Positions 1 through 11,918 of a stretch of 64,000 nt of DNA are shown one piece after another. A model generated the notes under the pieces. The model was not told the origin of the DNA. It was given only the letters and a program-made list of their open reading frames with translations, and did not search any database. This DNA comes from Amia ocellicauda (Eukaryota; Chordata; Actinopteri; Amiiformes; Amiidae). Location: contig NC_089853.1 of assembly GCF_036373705.1 (NCBI RefSeq), positions 5,194,905 to 5,258,904 of the forward strand. The letters run 5' to 3'. The position numbers and the translations under genes are program-made. Numbering within the stretch: the stretch's first letter is position 1; every line of letters begins with the position of its first letter.

Positions 1-214
1 GCCAGCCGAGGAGAAACGATTGACCGTCCTCTCAAGATACAAGACGGCTGCATCTGAAAATTGTATTCAAAGCCTTTCCTCCCCTCTCTCTTCTGCACAG
101 TGCAAAATCTAACAAACCTACAATACTTTCAGACATAAAACACCTAAATACATTAAAACTAGAAGGTAGTGAAGCAGTAGTAAATCTTGAAAGGGGTTCA
201 ACAGTTCCACTTAC

Positions 215-275
215 CTCAGCTGTAGTGAAAGAAGTGGAAATTTTCCCTAAATGGATCCGGCTCGGTTTTCCGCTC
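215..275 (-). other. candidate non-coding exon of a minus-strand gene
   Basis: On the minus strand a 61-base stretch is bounded by a good acceptor (ctctgttgcag, just above 275) and a good donor (gctgag then gtaagtg, at 214-210). One frame is open but resembles no protein I know. By position, head to head with ddb2, it could be a 5' UTR exon of PACSIN3, the usual neighbour of DDB2. That name rests on synteny only. Confidence 0.35.
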
Positions 276-3200
276 CTGCAACAGAGTAAAACAGTCTGTG
301 AAGGAGGAACGCTCAGCTCAGACGCGACCAGTTCCTCTGAACAGGGCCCAGGGGCCGAGAGAGGGCCCAGTTAATATACACAGCACAGCGGAGAGGTGGC
401 AGATTCTGGGTTCGGCAGTGAAATGCCACAAGTATGAGCAGCCTTGGAAAATCTTAATGAGGGAACTAGAAAACTAGACCACGCGTCTCATGAGCAGACC
501 AAGAATGTCCCTGCAGCAAAGGAGTGCACCCAGTCATTTACAAAGAGAGAGGGATCATAACACCACATCTGTACAACAATGCAGAACAATTCATTCAAAA
601 AACATACAATGAGGGTTACAAGAGAAACAAAAGTTGTAGGTGATGGAGGGGACATTCAATAATGACATCTTTGATGAAATAAAAAAGTGCTATGTACGTA
701 GAGATGAGTTCAGACAAGCCCAGGAGAGACAGTTATGCAACTCCCCGAGACAGTCACACCAAAAACACATTCAATATTATATGGTTTCACTTTCGGCCTT
801 TTGTTTTTTGTCCTGAAAGTGCCCCTGCAGATGTCTTTCTAAAGATAATGCACACATCACTTTGAAAAAAGTAAAGAAAATGCATATCATCTACATTATA
901 TCTATCTATATCTATATACATAACCATATCTACCTCTCTCTATATATGGATATCTATATATACACACACACACACACGCATATACATCACAGCATGGAAA
1001 ATGTCAGGAATATCAATAGTTAAGCAGAAAGCTTCAGGTTGCGCTGTAAGTAATACATGTCCCTGTAGCACCAGAAAGCAGAAGCGCTTGTGTTACGAGT
1101 GAGAGCAGCGAAGTGCGTGTCTGTGGCCAGCGATATCACACACAGCACAGTCAGGCATTCCAGCACCTATCAGGTTTAAACACGCAGGTGCAACACCAGG
1201 GAGTCTCCAACTTCAGCTCACCATTCAAATAACATGTTCCCAGAGATAACTACTGCCTGCGGAGCAGATATAAAACTGAATCCATAAGAGTGCACTCTTG
1301 GCAATTAAAACCGTCATACGGTCTTGGGGAAGATAAATACAAAACATACACATTCGTACAAGAAGCTGTATACTTCTCACAGTACGGAGCTTCCAGCAGG
1401 AGGTGGCTGTCCTACCTGAGCAAGAACAGAGGTCTATAAACAGCTCTCCGCTGTAAGATACACACGAAACCAGGGGAGACCAGTCGTCAGTTCCCAAGAC
1501 AGAGAACAAGCGGGCTATTTTTCACTCGAGCCATGGTACCTTCGCATGACTGAAGCAGCAGTGCGCTTAAAATAGGCGGCTGGGCGGTGCGACTGGCTGG
1601 CATATGTGCAATTAACTGAAGGTTAGGCCTCGCCAATTCTAGTCCACCCAATAAAGAAAAATATCTAAATCAGGCATTGCAGAAACAGCCAGCCCCAGCT
1701 GCAAATTAGGGCGAGACCGGCTTATTCTACAGGCGTCTCCGCAAACCCAGCTTCCAATAAACCTGCCAATGCCCACCAAACCCTTCAGCAGAGGTCCTGG
1801 TCGGCACCAACCTGGGACAACCTCCCAAAGCACAGGCCGAGGGAAGACAGCGCACTGCCCCCGTTCTGGATTCCAGTGTATTCCGGCAGCACGCGCAACC
1901 GGAGACACAGCTACAAAACTAGTTTCACAACTGCATTAGCCTATGCAAACGAGTTTTAAAGTTCTCCCGTTCTCCCCTGATAGTCCGACAAGGAACTTCC
2001 TGCTGCAAGTCATCGCCAACAATAGACCTCCTAGGTGCGTTTCTATACATAAACGAAAATGTGCTCCATCGTTATTGTAGAACACTTTCGGGGATTTACT
2101 CCTTTAAAATGATGAACTCTATTACAATAGGATTATTATTTTGTTTTGGTGGCTTAATTACAGACTTTAACGCACGTTTCAATGGGCACAACTGACAGGA
2201 AAAACCAGCTTCTGTAACTTCAGTGGTGACCAGTGGGAGCAAAACGCACTGTGTGTCAAACAAGACTCAACCTTAACGCCCCCAAGATCTACTGTACCTG
2301 CAATGAACTGAAGACAAACATCATCTATAATAAAATAAATAAAACATTTGTATTTATTAGAACAGTTAGTTTATTCTAAAAGAAATGGGCAGAAGAATAA
2401 ACAGACAAAATAGCATTCACGCTCTTCCATGCCAGCAGGAATGCCAGTGTCCCCAGTGAGCCATTTAGTTTGCAAGACTGAGTCCCCAACCCCCCCCCAA
2501 CCCTTCCTCACATATAGCAGCTTCCGCGATGCCGACATGGTAAAAGGACCCTCTGTCCGAGCCCTTTGCGGCTCAATACAGCTAGCTCATGAACGCTCAC
2601 TGTCTCTGAAATCCCTCGGTAGGCACGGGAACAAAGGGACACTTGTTCCACACCCATTCCCCTCAAATGTATGCCAGACACACACAAAAAAGGCACACAA
2701 TGTTTCTTTAGCTCCTGCAAGGACCTCATTTTCCACTTCATCTCAGAGCTCCCGAACACTGCAACGTCCAGCTCAAACATCCACGGATCAACTTTCCTTT
2801 TTAAAACATCATTTAACAAAATATAGATTTGCCCCAAGGGTTGCCATAATGAGTTATGGTAATGAAACAGCTTATGTTACTTGGGGCATTTTTTTTTAAA
2901 TGGAGAACACAGACGAGCTGTTCAAGATGCTGTAATCCCAGGTCCGAGGAGTGAAATGGCCGACTCCAAACTGCTGCTCAAGGATGTACTAGTGGTGCAA
3001 ATCCGAAGAGGCAGTCAATCATATTTATTGATCCACAGATCTTTAAAATTATGATTTCTTTGCTTCCAAATAAGTAGAGAAATTGCCCTTGTTTTCATGT
3101 CCTAGAGGCACACTGAACTGTGCATGACAACAACTCATGGCCCCAGGAAGCAACCAAAGGGTTTACATTCCTCTTGTGGACAAAAAAACCCAAATAACCT

Positions 3201-4930
3201 TGCTACATAACTTGAGTGTGGAGTATTTATCCATCTGTACGAGAAATATAGTTGAGAAGTCACATCCAAACATGAACTGCATGATAAAACAGAAGACCAT
3301 CACACATATTTCCAAACCTTACTTTCTGCATTATTTAACATATCCTGGAGAGCAAATTTAATTCATAAACGGATTGTATGCAAAAAGGTTTCTCAGACAC
3401 TGCCACCTCCAATGGGAACAGGTAAAACAGGGCTGTACTTTCTGCTGGAAGCACATATGACCAAATATTGTCATTACAGTGAATACATTCAAATACAAAC
3501 ATTCCCACATGCAAATGTGAAACACTATCCTTCTACAAACTGGAGATGCAACAATGCCTGGTACCCATTAAAACAACTGAACTGTATATGACATTTAAAT
3601 AACTAGTTTCACTTTGTATTAAACCTTATGGCCATTCCACATAGTTCAGAAACTTTCAGGAATGCAAACGAGTGACTGGCATGCTTCACCTCAGGTCAAA
3701 GATCCTAAACTCATACAGCCACCATGACATGGTCGCAGGTTCACCGGTTCACCCTGGAAGAAACTCAGGTGTGGCACACTGGAAGTGACTTGGGTGGCCA
3801 GGGACTGAACCGAAGAGGCAAGAAGATAAACCCACCACAAGAGCTCTGCTGAATGAGTGAGGCTAAGCGAACATGAAACCCATCAAGAGCAGGAGTACAA
3901 GAGCATATGGAAATAATAGAGAAGACCTGTATTTATTTTGCTTAACTTTGTGTCGCAGGACATAATGAAATGTATTCTTGTGGAAGAACTCCCCTCCGCC
4001 CATGCTGATTAACAATTGCAGCAATAGCACCGTTTGCGTGTACTTCACTGATAACGCACAGCATGAGGACTAACGCACACTTGCACAACACATCTGAACT
4101 TAGTCCCAATTACAGCATTTTCACACAGGCTAATGGTGAAAAGGTGATCAGCGGGACGAACAAAATACTTTCCTCTAATTTTAGGGCAAAACAGAAACAG
4201 CTTCATCCAACAGGGTTAGGATTTATGAAATCTCCATGTTGCTACAAGACAGCTGAAGACTGACCAGACACCATCCCTGGACCATCCTTGACTCACAGCA
4301 TTTTTCTCAGTCCTGACACCCACATGGACGGACTTTCTACAGAACCGCTTTCAATGATATGCGATACTTTTCAAAGTTGCTGTGATGAGGCCACCTCCAT
4401 CATTTGCTCAGCAATCAAGTACTAATCCAGTTATAAACCTGTGTAATGCGCACACGCTCATTTACGCGTGCAACACTAATAACTCAACACCCTGCGCAAA
4501 CGCGTCGCAGATCTGCATACTAAACGGTAATACGGGCAATACGGAGAGCGCAGATCTGCGACACTACGACACAGCCAGCTCGTCAAGGAAAATAAAGACG
4601 TTTCCGCCATTGGTCTGTGCTCCACATCTCCATACGCTATGGGGCCAAATGAAGTTGTTACTATATATCCCTACAGTACTTTTGTAGGAACTAGAAGTTG
4701 CCTCAAAAACATGGCCAGGGACCCTGCAATACGTTCAGCTGCACAACATCATTAGATTATTTGAAGCACAGTCCGTGCAGGAGCACATCTATGTGGAGAT
4801 TATTCACATTTTAAAGGATTCAGTTGCAACTGAATCGTGTTGTTATTAATAAGACTAATGGTCGACGGGACGCGGTTACATTATAGCCCTGCCGCCTGTA
4901 AAGAAAGCGTCACTGTAACAAGCACGTTAC
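276..4930. other. non-coding stretch, probably intron or intergenic
   Basis: No reading frame here resembles a known protein, and I find no exon bounded by convincing splice sites. It contains an AT/CA microsatellite near 890-985, a moderately GC-rich patch at about 1540-1900, and otherwise ordinary AT-rich sequence. If the flanking splice-bounded blocks belong to one minus-strand gene, this is its first intron. Confidence 0.4.
890..985. repeat. TATC/TA/CA microsatellite
   Basis: A run of tatc, tata and ca units occupies this stretch, ending in an (AC) tract. It is simple sequence with no further structure. Confidence 0.85.
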
Positions 4931-5230
4931 CTGTTGCCACTCCAGCTCCTTCCTTTGCTTCGGCGCTTTTAAGATCCCGCACTTTCACCACTGCCACGCT
5001 TTTGACAAAGAAAAAGTCAGATGATTCCCCCCGTAATGCAACACCCAACGTGCACCATTTCCCTTCTGATAAATGAATGTGGAGAAAATGTTTCCGCCTT
5101 AATCGCCTCGGATCTGGAAGAGTCCCAGCAGGAGCAGCGCGTCCGAGCCGCCGAGCTGTGCGGCAGCCGGGCACTCAGCAGCGGCAGCGCCTGGATTTAA
5201 TGCCGGCAGGGCAGGGCGACCCGGAGACGA
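4931..5230 (-). other. candidate CpG-rich first exon, minus strand
   Basis: GC- and CpG-rich sequence at about 5090-5230 contrasts with its AT-rich surroundings. Read on the minus strand it runs into a donor (ggcaacag then gtaacg) at 4931/4930. No ATG opens a credible protein, so a 5' UTR exon and promoter of a leftward gene is the simplest reading. It could splice to the 61-base block at 215-275. Confidence 0.35.
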
Positions 5231-5699
5231 CGGCCCGACATCAATGCAAGAATAGAAATAAATGCACACAACTAATAACCGGCAGTGCCCCTTGTTTTCC
5301 GCAGGCAGGCAGGCGGCAGGCAGCCTCTCCGGGCGGGGGGGTCTTCGGCGCTGTAATTGGATCTGGCGGCTCCAGCCCCTGAGCCAATTAAAGACGTTAA
5401 CCCTTTCGGCGCTGAGGGAAGCACTGCCAGGGATCCTCGGGTCCGGGTCGGGCTTTTTGCGCCAAACTCGACTAATGGTCAGCAATGGCCACGTCCCTGG
5501 CGTGAGCGTCTCCCAGGCGAGGGTGAATGTGTTTGCTTTGTTTCTGTGATTTGATGTTGTCCTGCCAGAGGTGAGAGGTCTGGAGCTGCGGGCGGGACAT
5601 TGCATCTGCACAATTTGAATTGGATACCTTCTCATGTGTGGTGAGAAGAAAGTATGACTTGAACGATACAAGGTTCTTATCTGTAGGTGATAATATAAT

Positions 5700-7090
5700 A
5701 TAGATTATTTACTGGTGAATAATGTAAAAAATACCAGTTTACATAATTAATTGAATATAATTTACATGTATCGAATCTTGCACTACTCTAAATTAAAACT
5801 ACTCCTAATCTGGATTTGTGGAACCAGCCGTTCTTTTATTATTTTGTTTTTACATGCAACAGGATAATGGTAAAGCTTTACCGACCCTTAAAAGTATAAT
5901 GGCACAAGACACAAATAGTTGTATATCATTATTATAAAGTGTCAATGGAATTGATCAATTTATATACAGTGAAATATAAGTGTAAAAAACTTAAAAATAA
6001 AAGTCTGATCTCATTAAAATAAGTAAAAGACATTCCATAAAATAAAACATTGTATTTGTAAAACATATTACAAAATATTTATTATGCATCTATAGCCTAA
6101 TTCACGCATTTGACAGTCCATATATTTAATTTAGTATTTATTACTATAATTGACCCTGAATCCCTCGCACACAATCCAGAGACGGTATATTACTGCCATC
6201 TGTTGGACTAAATGTTTACTTACAAAGGAATACAAAGTTATAAACCCCCATGTCTCTGACGTCATCACAACAGCTCCAGCCACGTGTGGAAGAAGGAGGG
6301 ATGAGATGAAGGAGTGAAAACCGATTCAACACTATATCGAGGGAGATCGAGGATACAGCAAAGCGCACACAGGGGATGTAGGTGATATATGCATTAACTT
6401 ACTAAATGTTAAGCCTTTTAATGTATTGCATTGTACGCGAAGTTGTATGACACGACTGTAGGCACGCAAAGGGCAGAAAGCAGGCTGAGCCAATGACTCA
6501 TTTACACAACCCAGTTCTTCACTGTGTTCTCGTTGATTCACTGGCGTTGCTATCGGGTGCTTTTTAACCCTCCGTGGTCCATTCAAAGCCATTTCTTTCC
6601 CAGGCTTAATTGCGAGTTTATGGAGCCAAAATAAAAATAATACATACACAGAGAAAAGAATACAGACACACATACACGAATAATACATACACAGAGAGAA
6701 AGAAATACATACATACCTAAATAGATAACGTCCCTGTATTTATTTCAGCCTGTGCTGATGTATGTATAATTGTGTGTGTGTGGTTTTTATTGCGCATGGA
6801 TAGAAGGAACAGAAGAGCAGCTGTGTTCAGAGTCACTGTCCTTGCCTGCTGGTGGGATGATTGACGGCATCATTTCTGTCACCCGACTCTTAAACGCGTG
6901 TGAAAATGCCTAAACGCGTGGCTTTGGTGTGTTGTGTGTTTCATCGGTTGCATTCTTGTTTATTTCGGCGACAGTTGGGCTTTTTTGAGGAATAATAATC
7001 CGCACTGACTGCACTGATGTTAGACGTCCTCGCAACACTTTCAGATACAACCCCGCTGTTTGATGCGACAGTGTTCAGTCGGGTGAAGCC
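5700..7090. other. AT-rich intergenic DNA and ddb2 upstream region
   Basis: From 5700 to 6240 the sequence is very AT-rich without recognisable genes. From 6240 onward it becomes promoter-like, with a CRE and an E-box upstream of the ddb2 relic. No protein-like frame was found. Confidence 0.4.
6257..6286. promoter_or_regulatory. CRE (tgacgtca) and E-box (cacgtg) cluster
   Basis: A palindromic cAMP-response element lies at 6257-6264 and a palindromic E-box at 6281-6286, about 0.8 kb upstream of the first ddb2-like exon. Both motifs are seen directly. Their use as a promoter is inferred. Confidence 0.4.
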
Positions 7091-8709
7091 GTGGTGAAGA
7101 GGAAGGAGCCGCAGCCCCCCGGATCCAGACGGGCCAAAGTGACGTCAGCCGAGGGGCCCCCGGGACCCGAGCCGCTCTGCAAGAAGCTCAGGAGGAAGAG
7201 AGACGGTACGAGCGGCCGGCGCGGTGACCCGGCTGTGCACAGATGTGGACAGATGTCAGTAGGGTTGTCAAGACGGGTGGAGCTAATGACAACTCAGATT
7301 AAACTTATGACTGAGCTAAATAATACAACTTCTGTATGAGCTAAATATAGTAAAATACTAAAACTTATAATGCCTCCTGATTTTTTTTCTTTGTTAATAA
7401 GGTGGGGGGGGGGGGGGGGTCAGTTTAATTGAGCACTATATACCACTCTTAATGATTTTATTTTTAGTGACAATAATTTGCTTAATCGTGTCAGCCCTAG
7501 CAGGCGACTATGACGACCTGAGCTCCTGCACGTCCAGGCGCTCTTGTCCCCTCCACCATGCTTTTCTCTCCCCCAACCCCCTCCAGCAGCTACAACATCC
7601 GCTCTCCCGAACAGTGTAGATCGTGTGGGGTTGCGGAAGTCAGCCACACAGAGGTCGTGCAGCTTATTTATAAAACCTCACTGGGTCAGACCATCCATTC
7701 ACAGATGCGCCAGGTATAGCTGCCAATTTCCCCAAATCTCACGGTTAAGCCTGTATTTGATAATGAAGGCTATCCACTAGTCTGGCCACGTTGCTGCTTT
7801 TTTACATGGTCCTTTAGTACTACTGTGTACAGAATCATTAAGGATATCAGTCATGAGCAGGAAGCTCCTGGTTTGAACGCAGTACACATGTAAATACTGA
7901 AAAACAATGCCCTGCATGTTTCTGGACAGAGCTCTGTAGTGAAACTCTCCTGGGTCTCGCCTCCTCTCTCTCTTTCCAGTGTCTGCAGAAGCCCTTCTTG
8001 CGCTCCTTGAGCTCCTACAAGCTCTTCCACACGGCCAGCCCGTTTGACCGCAGGGTGACCTGCCTGGAGTGGTGGTGGTGTTTTATTTTAGGGCGGGGAC
8101 ATTGTCCTGTGGGACCACGAGCTGTTAAAGCAAACGTGTTTCATACATGGGGTGAGCATCGTCACGGGGGGCTGACCCGCAGCGGCTTGTCTGACGAGTC
8201 CAGTCGTGCGTTTGTTCTCGTCTGGGAGGAAGGGTTGTTCTTCCTCATCTCCTCCTCTTCTCCAGCCTCTCTCTCCCCTCTTTCTCTCTCCGTCTGTACA
8301 GCTGTATTTCTTCATTGATTATCAGCCATGAATTCCTTAAGAGTTGAAAGGAAGCCACTTAAACCCAGAGGGAGGAAACGAAATGTGGACTGTTCTGACA
8401 TGTGACCCTGTGGTTTTGTTTGTCTAGATGGGAGCTGGGGGCTCTATCACAGACATGAAGTTTAACCCTTTCAATCCCAGTGAGCTGTTTACATCATCTG
8501 TTGGAGGCACCACCTGCTTACAGGATCTCAGTGGGAGCACTGTTAAGGTCTTTGCCAGCACTGAACTATCGAAGTAAGAAAGAAACCTCTGCATATTTTA
8601 ATAAATACAAAAAGGCTCAATTGGCAGGAGGAAAGAAAGGAATATAATTGTTATTCACAATAATATCATCCATATAAAGTAACAGTTATTACCCAAAAAT
8701 GCCTATATA

Positions 8710-9416
8710 CACTACTGGTCAAAAGTTTTTTAACACCTCAATTTTGCATTCTGAAATGGGGGGGTGGGGGATACAAAATCTCAGAAAATATTGACAAGTA
8801 TAACATATTGTGGAACAAGATCAAAACAAGAGCATCCACGTTTTGGTAGAAGCAACACACACCTGTAGAGAGCTCAAAACGTCAAGATGGAAAACTGTTT
8901 ACAAGTGTACTAATACACAATGACTTTACAGAATTGGGTCTGAACTTCTCTGTGTATGAAAGAACATCAAATAATATAAACTGGATTCATCGTTGGGTTG
9001 TTCTGAACAAAACAAGCCTAAATCCGAAACGGAGTGCTCTGTGGCCGTCTGAATGAGACCCCCCTGAGCAGACTGCGCGTTTCCCCCTCGGGCTCTGAAT
9101 GGCAGCGGCGACACGGACACTGTGAATCGGATGTGTTTGAGAATGAAACACGCTGGGAGTCAAGAGAATCAGCTTTCAAACGATGTGTGCATTGTAGGAA
9201 TACAGTGTCACTTCTATGCACAGGAGCTGCGGTAACATTGCCAAATAATGCTTCAAAGGAATGTACATTATTTTTCAGTTTTTGGTAACCTGAACTTCTT
9301 TTTTCAACCTCTGGCAGTTTATCACTTACCTTTGTACCATTGCAGGTTATTCACTGGACTTGAACTGCTTACATTTCTATAAAAACTGTGTGTTCTTAAA
9401 CTTATGACCGGTAGTG
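8710..9416. mobile_element. non-autonomous Tc1/mariner-like element
   Basis: The left end (cactactggtcaaaagtt) and right end (aacttatgaccggtagtg) are imperfect inverted repeats, each flanked by TA. The 0.7-kb interior has no intact transposase. It sits in the ddb2 intron between the two versions of the WD exon. Confidence 0.65.
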
Positions 9417-10464
9417 TAGACAATAGTGGCACTTCTCAAGTTCAAACATATGAAACTCATGAAACAGAATAATCAGGGCAGCTGTAGGTTTTTTTAAATG
9501 GAGATTCAGTTGTTTGCTTCCAGTCCTTCTCGAGGCAAATTACAAATACCTGCACAATGCATGACAATGGTAATTGGCTACTTAATGTCTTAAATCTGGC
9601 AGTACTATGGTATTGTAAAAAACAGTAAAACTTTTATAAGGTTTAAAAAATCTTTTAGTGTCAAAATATCTGTCTGCGGGTTTTGAAAAATAATAATGTT
9701 TAGTCCCAATTTGTGTTTTGATGAAAAAACAATCTGGTTTCCTGTCTCTGTTTAATGTTGTCGTCTTTAACAGTTAAGAGTCTTCATCGTCAGTGTAGTC
9801 TAGTCACAGTAAGATTCCCCTAGAAGAGGGGATTTTCAGTTACAAGAATACAGCATTAAGAGGTTTATCCCTTTCAGTAATTAGCTCGCTGTCAAAGGGT
9901 TTTAGTTGTTGTTGTTGTATCTCAATCCACACCGAAATAGAAACCGATTCCATATAGTTTTTCATAATAACGACGCAAAGGTGGATGCATCTCTCTGTAG
10001 ATCTGTGGGTCACAGACGAACATCGACACACTGAGACCCAATGAGAGGCTGAGTGCATTTCTGATTGACTGTGTGCACTTCATTGGCTAACTCCTGCCAA
10101 ACAACAAGGTCACATCTTGTAACTTATATTGAAGAATAACAATCATATCTATACACATTCATGGACTTCTTTAATCGTTTCACCTGCATGTGGTTCAGCC
10201 CATGATGTTAATTGACAAAATGGGGGGGGGGGATAAATTAATCATAACCGAGAAGACAAAACAAAAACGAAGGCTGTGTCCCTGTTGTCTGTACAGAATG
10301 CGCTGATGGATGTTCCACTTGGGGTTTGTCGGGGATGGCGACCTCGCGAGTTAGTGTCTCTGTTCGCTTGTGCTGTGCGTTTGGGGTCCATTATATCAAG
10401 CGATGTGCAATGCATCCTGGTCCCGATGTGGCCCTTTCAGCCGGCGTGCCTGTGTCTGTTGCAG

Positions 10465-10631
10465 AATGGAGCCGGACATTTTATTGGGGGCATCAATTTC
10501 AGTCCCACTGACTCGTCCAAAGTCTACACGGCGTCCGGTGACGGCAGGCTCACTCTACACGACTTTGCTGGCGGTCCGGCTCAGATACTGTCGACAGCAC
10601 CAGCCTGTGGCCATGAACACCATAATGTTTG
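10465..10631 (+). other. ddb2: second version of the ddb2 WD-repeat exon
   Basis: This exon is bounded by ttgcag and gtaaaag and reads NGAGHFIGGINFSP ... HDFAGG ... CGHEHHNV. It aligns without gaps over its first 36 residues with the upstream exon at 8428-8573 ([14 protein letters not shown] ... LQDLSG). Both begin in phase 0 and end in phase 2 (167 and 146 bases), so either could join the following FWYCSVDV exon. This is the layout expected for mutually exclusive exons or an exon duplication. It has no stop codon. Confidence 0.6.
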
Positions 10632-10690
10632 GTAAAAGAAAGGCAGACCTTAAGAACGTTTGTATGTGTGTGGGGAGGGGGTTACCCATA

Positions 10691-10722
<32 letters not shown>
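10691..10722. repeat. (TG)n microsatellite
   Basis: A run of tg dinucleotides just downstream of the second WD-repeat exon of the ddb2 relic. Confidence 0.9.
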
Positions 10723-10723
<1 letters not shown>

Positions 10724-11918
10724 TTAATTTATTATTGGAGAATATTTCATTCAAAAAATTGACAACATGCAAAATGCAATTCACTGGAAAATACACAGGC
10801 ATGTAATTTTGGCAACTCTGCGAAGTTGTTGTGTTAAGTAAGAAAGTATTTTGGAAGTTCAGTGGAGGCACTTTGATGTGTGATTCCTGAAATCAGCTCA
10901 GCGTGAGATTTTTGTTGGATCATTGTCATCCCTGCAACAAGCTCTCAGAAGCACGATGTGGAGTTAGAGTATGATTTATGCTTTGGTAATCTAAGCACAT
11001 CCCTATAATTCCACATCTCTACATTGTCGGGCGTACTTTGGCAATCGTAGAAAAGGTCTGGTTTTCATGATATTGCAGCTCCGTGCCTTTATGAGAGATG
11101 CTCCACGATCATTCGATAAATGTCATGCTGAGCTGTGAGCTGGACTCGTGTTTCGGCACAAAGGTCAGGGAAGAGTAGTGTTTCAAGAGCTTACAACTGA
11201 TTCTCCTTTGCCAAGACAATGTTAAAGTGGTAACGGCCATGAAAAGCAAGACGTGGTCTGTCCAAACCTCATGACCATTTAGTGCAGTATATATGAGTGT
11301 ATGTATGTGTCATAAGATCGTTCTTGATAATGGGGGGAGAGGTGTTAGTCTAGTTCTCCAAAGTGACTCCATGTTTAATCAATACCATATATCAAAGTCA
11401 AAATGCACAATTAATATGTTTTTTTCCCCTCCATCTGTCTGCCCTACCCCTATCCCAGTTTCTGGTACTGCAGTGTCGACGTGTCATTAAGCAGCGGGGT
11501 GGTGGTAACGGGGGACAACATAGGGAGGGTGCTCCTGCTGGGGATAGATGACAAAGAGGTGAGCGGGGGAGCAGCAATGGGGGGCTGCGGAGAAGGGAGT
11601 GCGGCGGACCTACACACACAGACTGTCCCGCAGCGACTGAAGTACATTTAGTGAAATGCGTTGTTTCTGTTTCTCCTGCCGTATGGCCTCTGCAGATCTA
11701 GAACGAGAAGCCGCACAAGGCAAAGTGTGTATTCATGATATTCTTAATTTAAAGAAACGCTAATAACAGATCCATATGTATAATTTTTTTTCCATTCTTA
11801 AACATTTTAAACCTTTGATAAATTGTGAGGAGCAGGGCTGTGGTGCTCAGCGCTGTAGTGGGACATGACGTGAAGGTCTCAGACTCACATTTTTGTAAAT
11901 TAAATTAAGCTCTTGGTG

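Larger units (their letters stand above)
7091..11724 (+). pseudogene. ddb2: DDB2-like (UV-damaged DNA-binding protein 2), decayed and 3'-truncated
   Basis: DDB2 is the WD40 damage sensor of UV-DDB in nucleotide-excision repair. Recognisable exons: 7091-7205 (basic N-terminus, PLCKKLRRKRD), 7587-7713, 7980-8072 ([12 protein letters not shown]), 8092-8151 ([10 protein letters not shown]), 8428-8573 ([14 protein letters not shown]), 10465-10631 (alternative version), 11459-11558 ([16 protein letters not shown]) and 11696-11724 (NEKPHKAK). Lesions: the first exon has GTG GTG where ATG is expected, and no in-frame ATG precedes it. About 13 codons plus the donor and most of the intron are missing between 8072 and 8092, leaving an acceptor 19 bases after the truncated exon. 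A TAG at 11699-11701 sits in the last exon. The second half of the propeller has no exons before the convergent acp2-like gene begins at 11919. Phases of the first two exons also do not match in my reading. Most likely a pseudogene; assembly error is the alternative. Confidence 0.75.

Noticed and set aside
1225-1908. Minus-strand frames of about 90 codons in the left flank
   Set aside because: There are no domains, no signal features and no splice context; composition is that of non-coding DNA.
7998-8318. Continuous frame through the ddb2 SPFDRR exon into the following sequence
   Set aside because: After LEW the frame leaves the WD-repeat sequence. The real continuation ([10 protein letters not shown]) is in another frame behind an acceptor, so the long frame is accidental.
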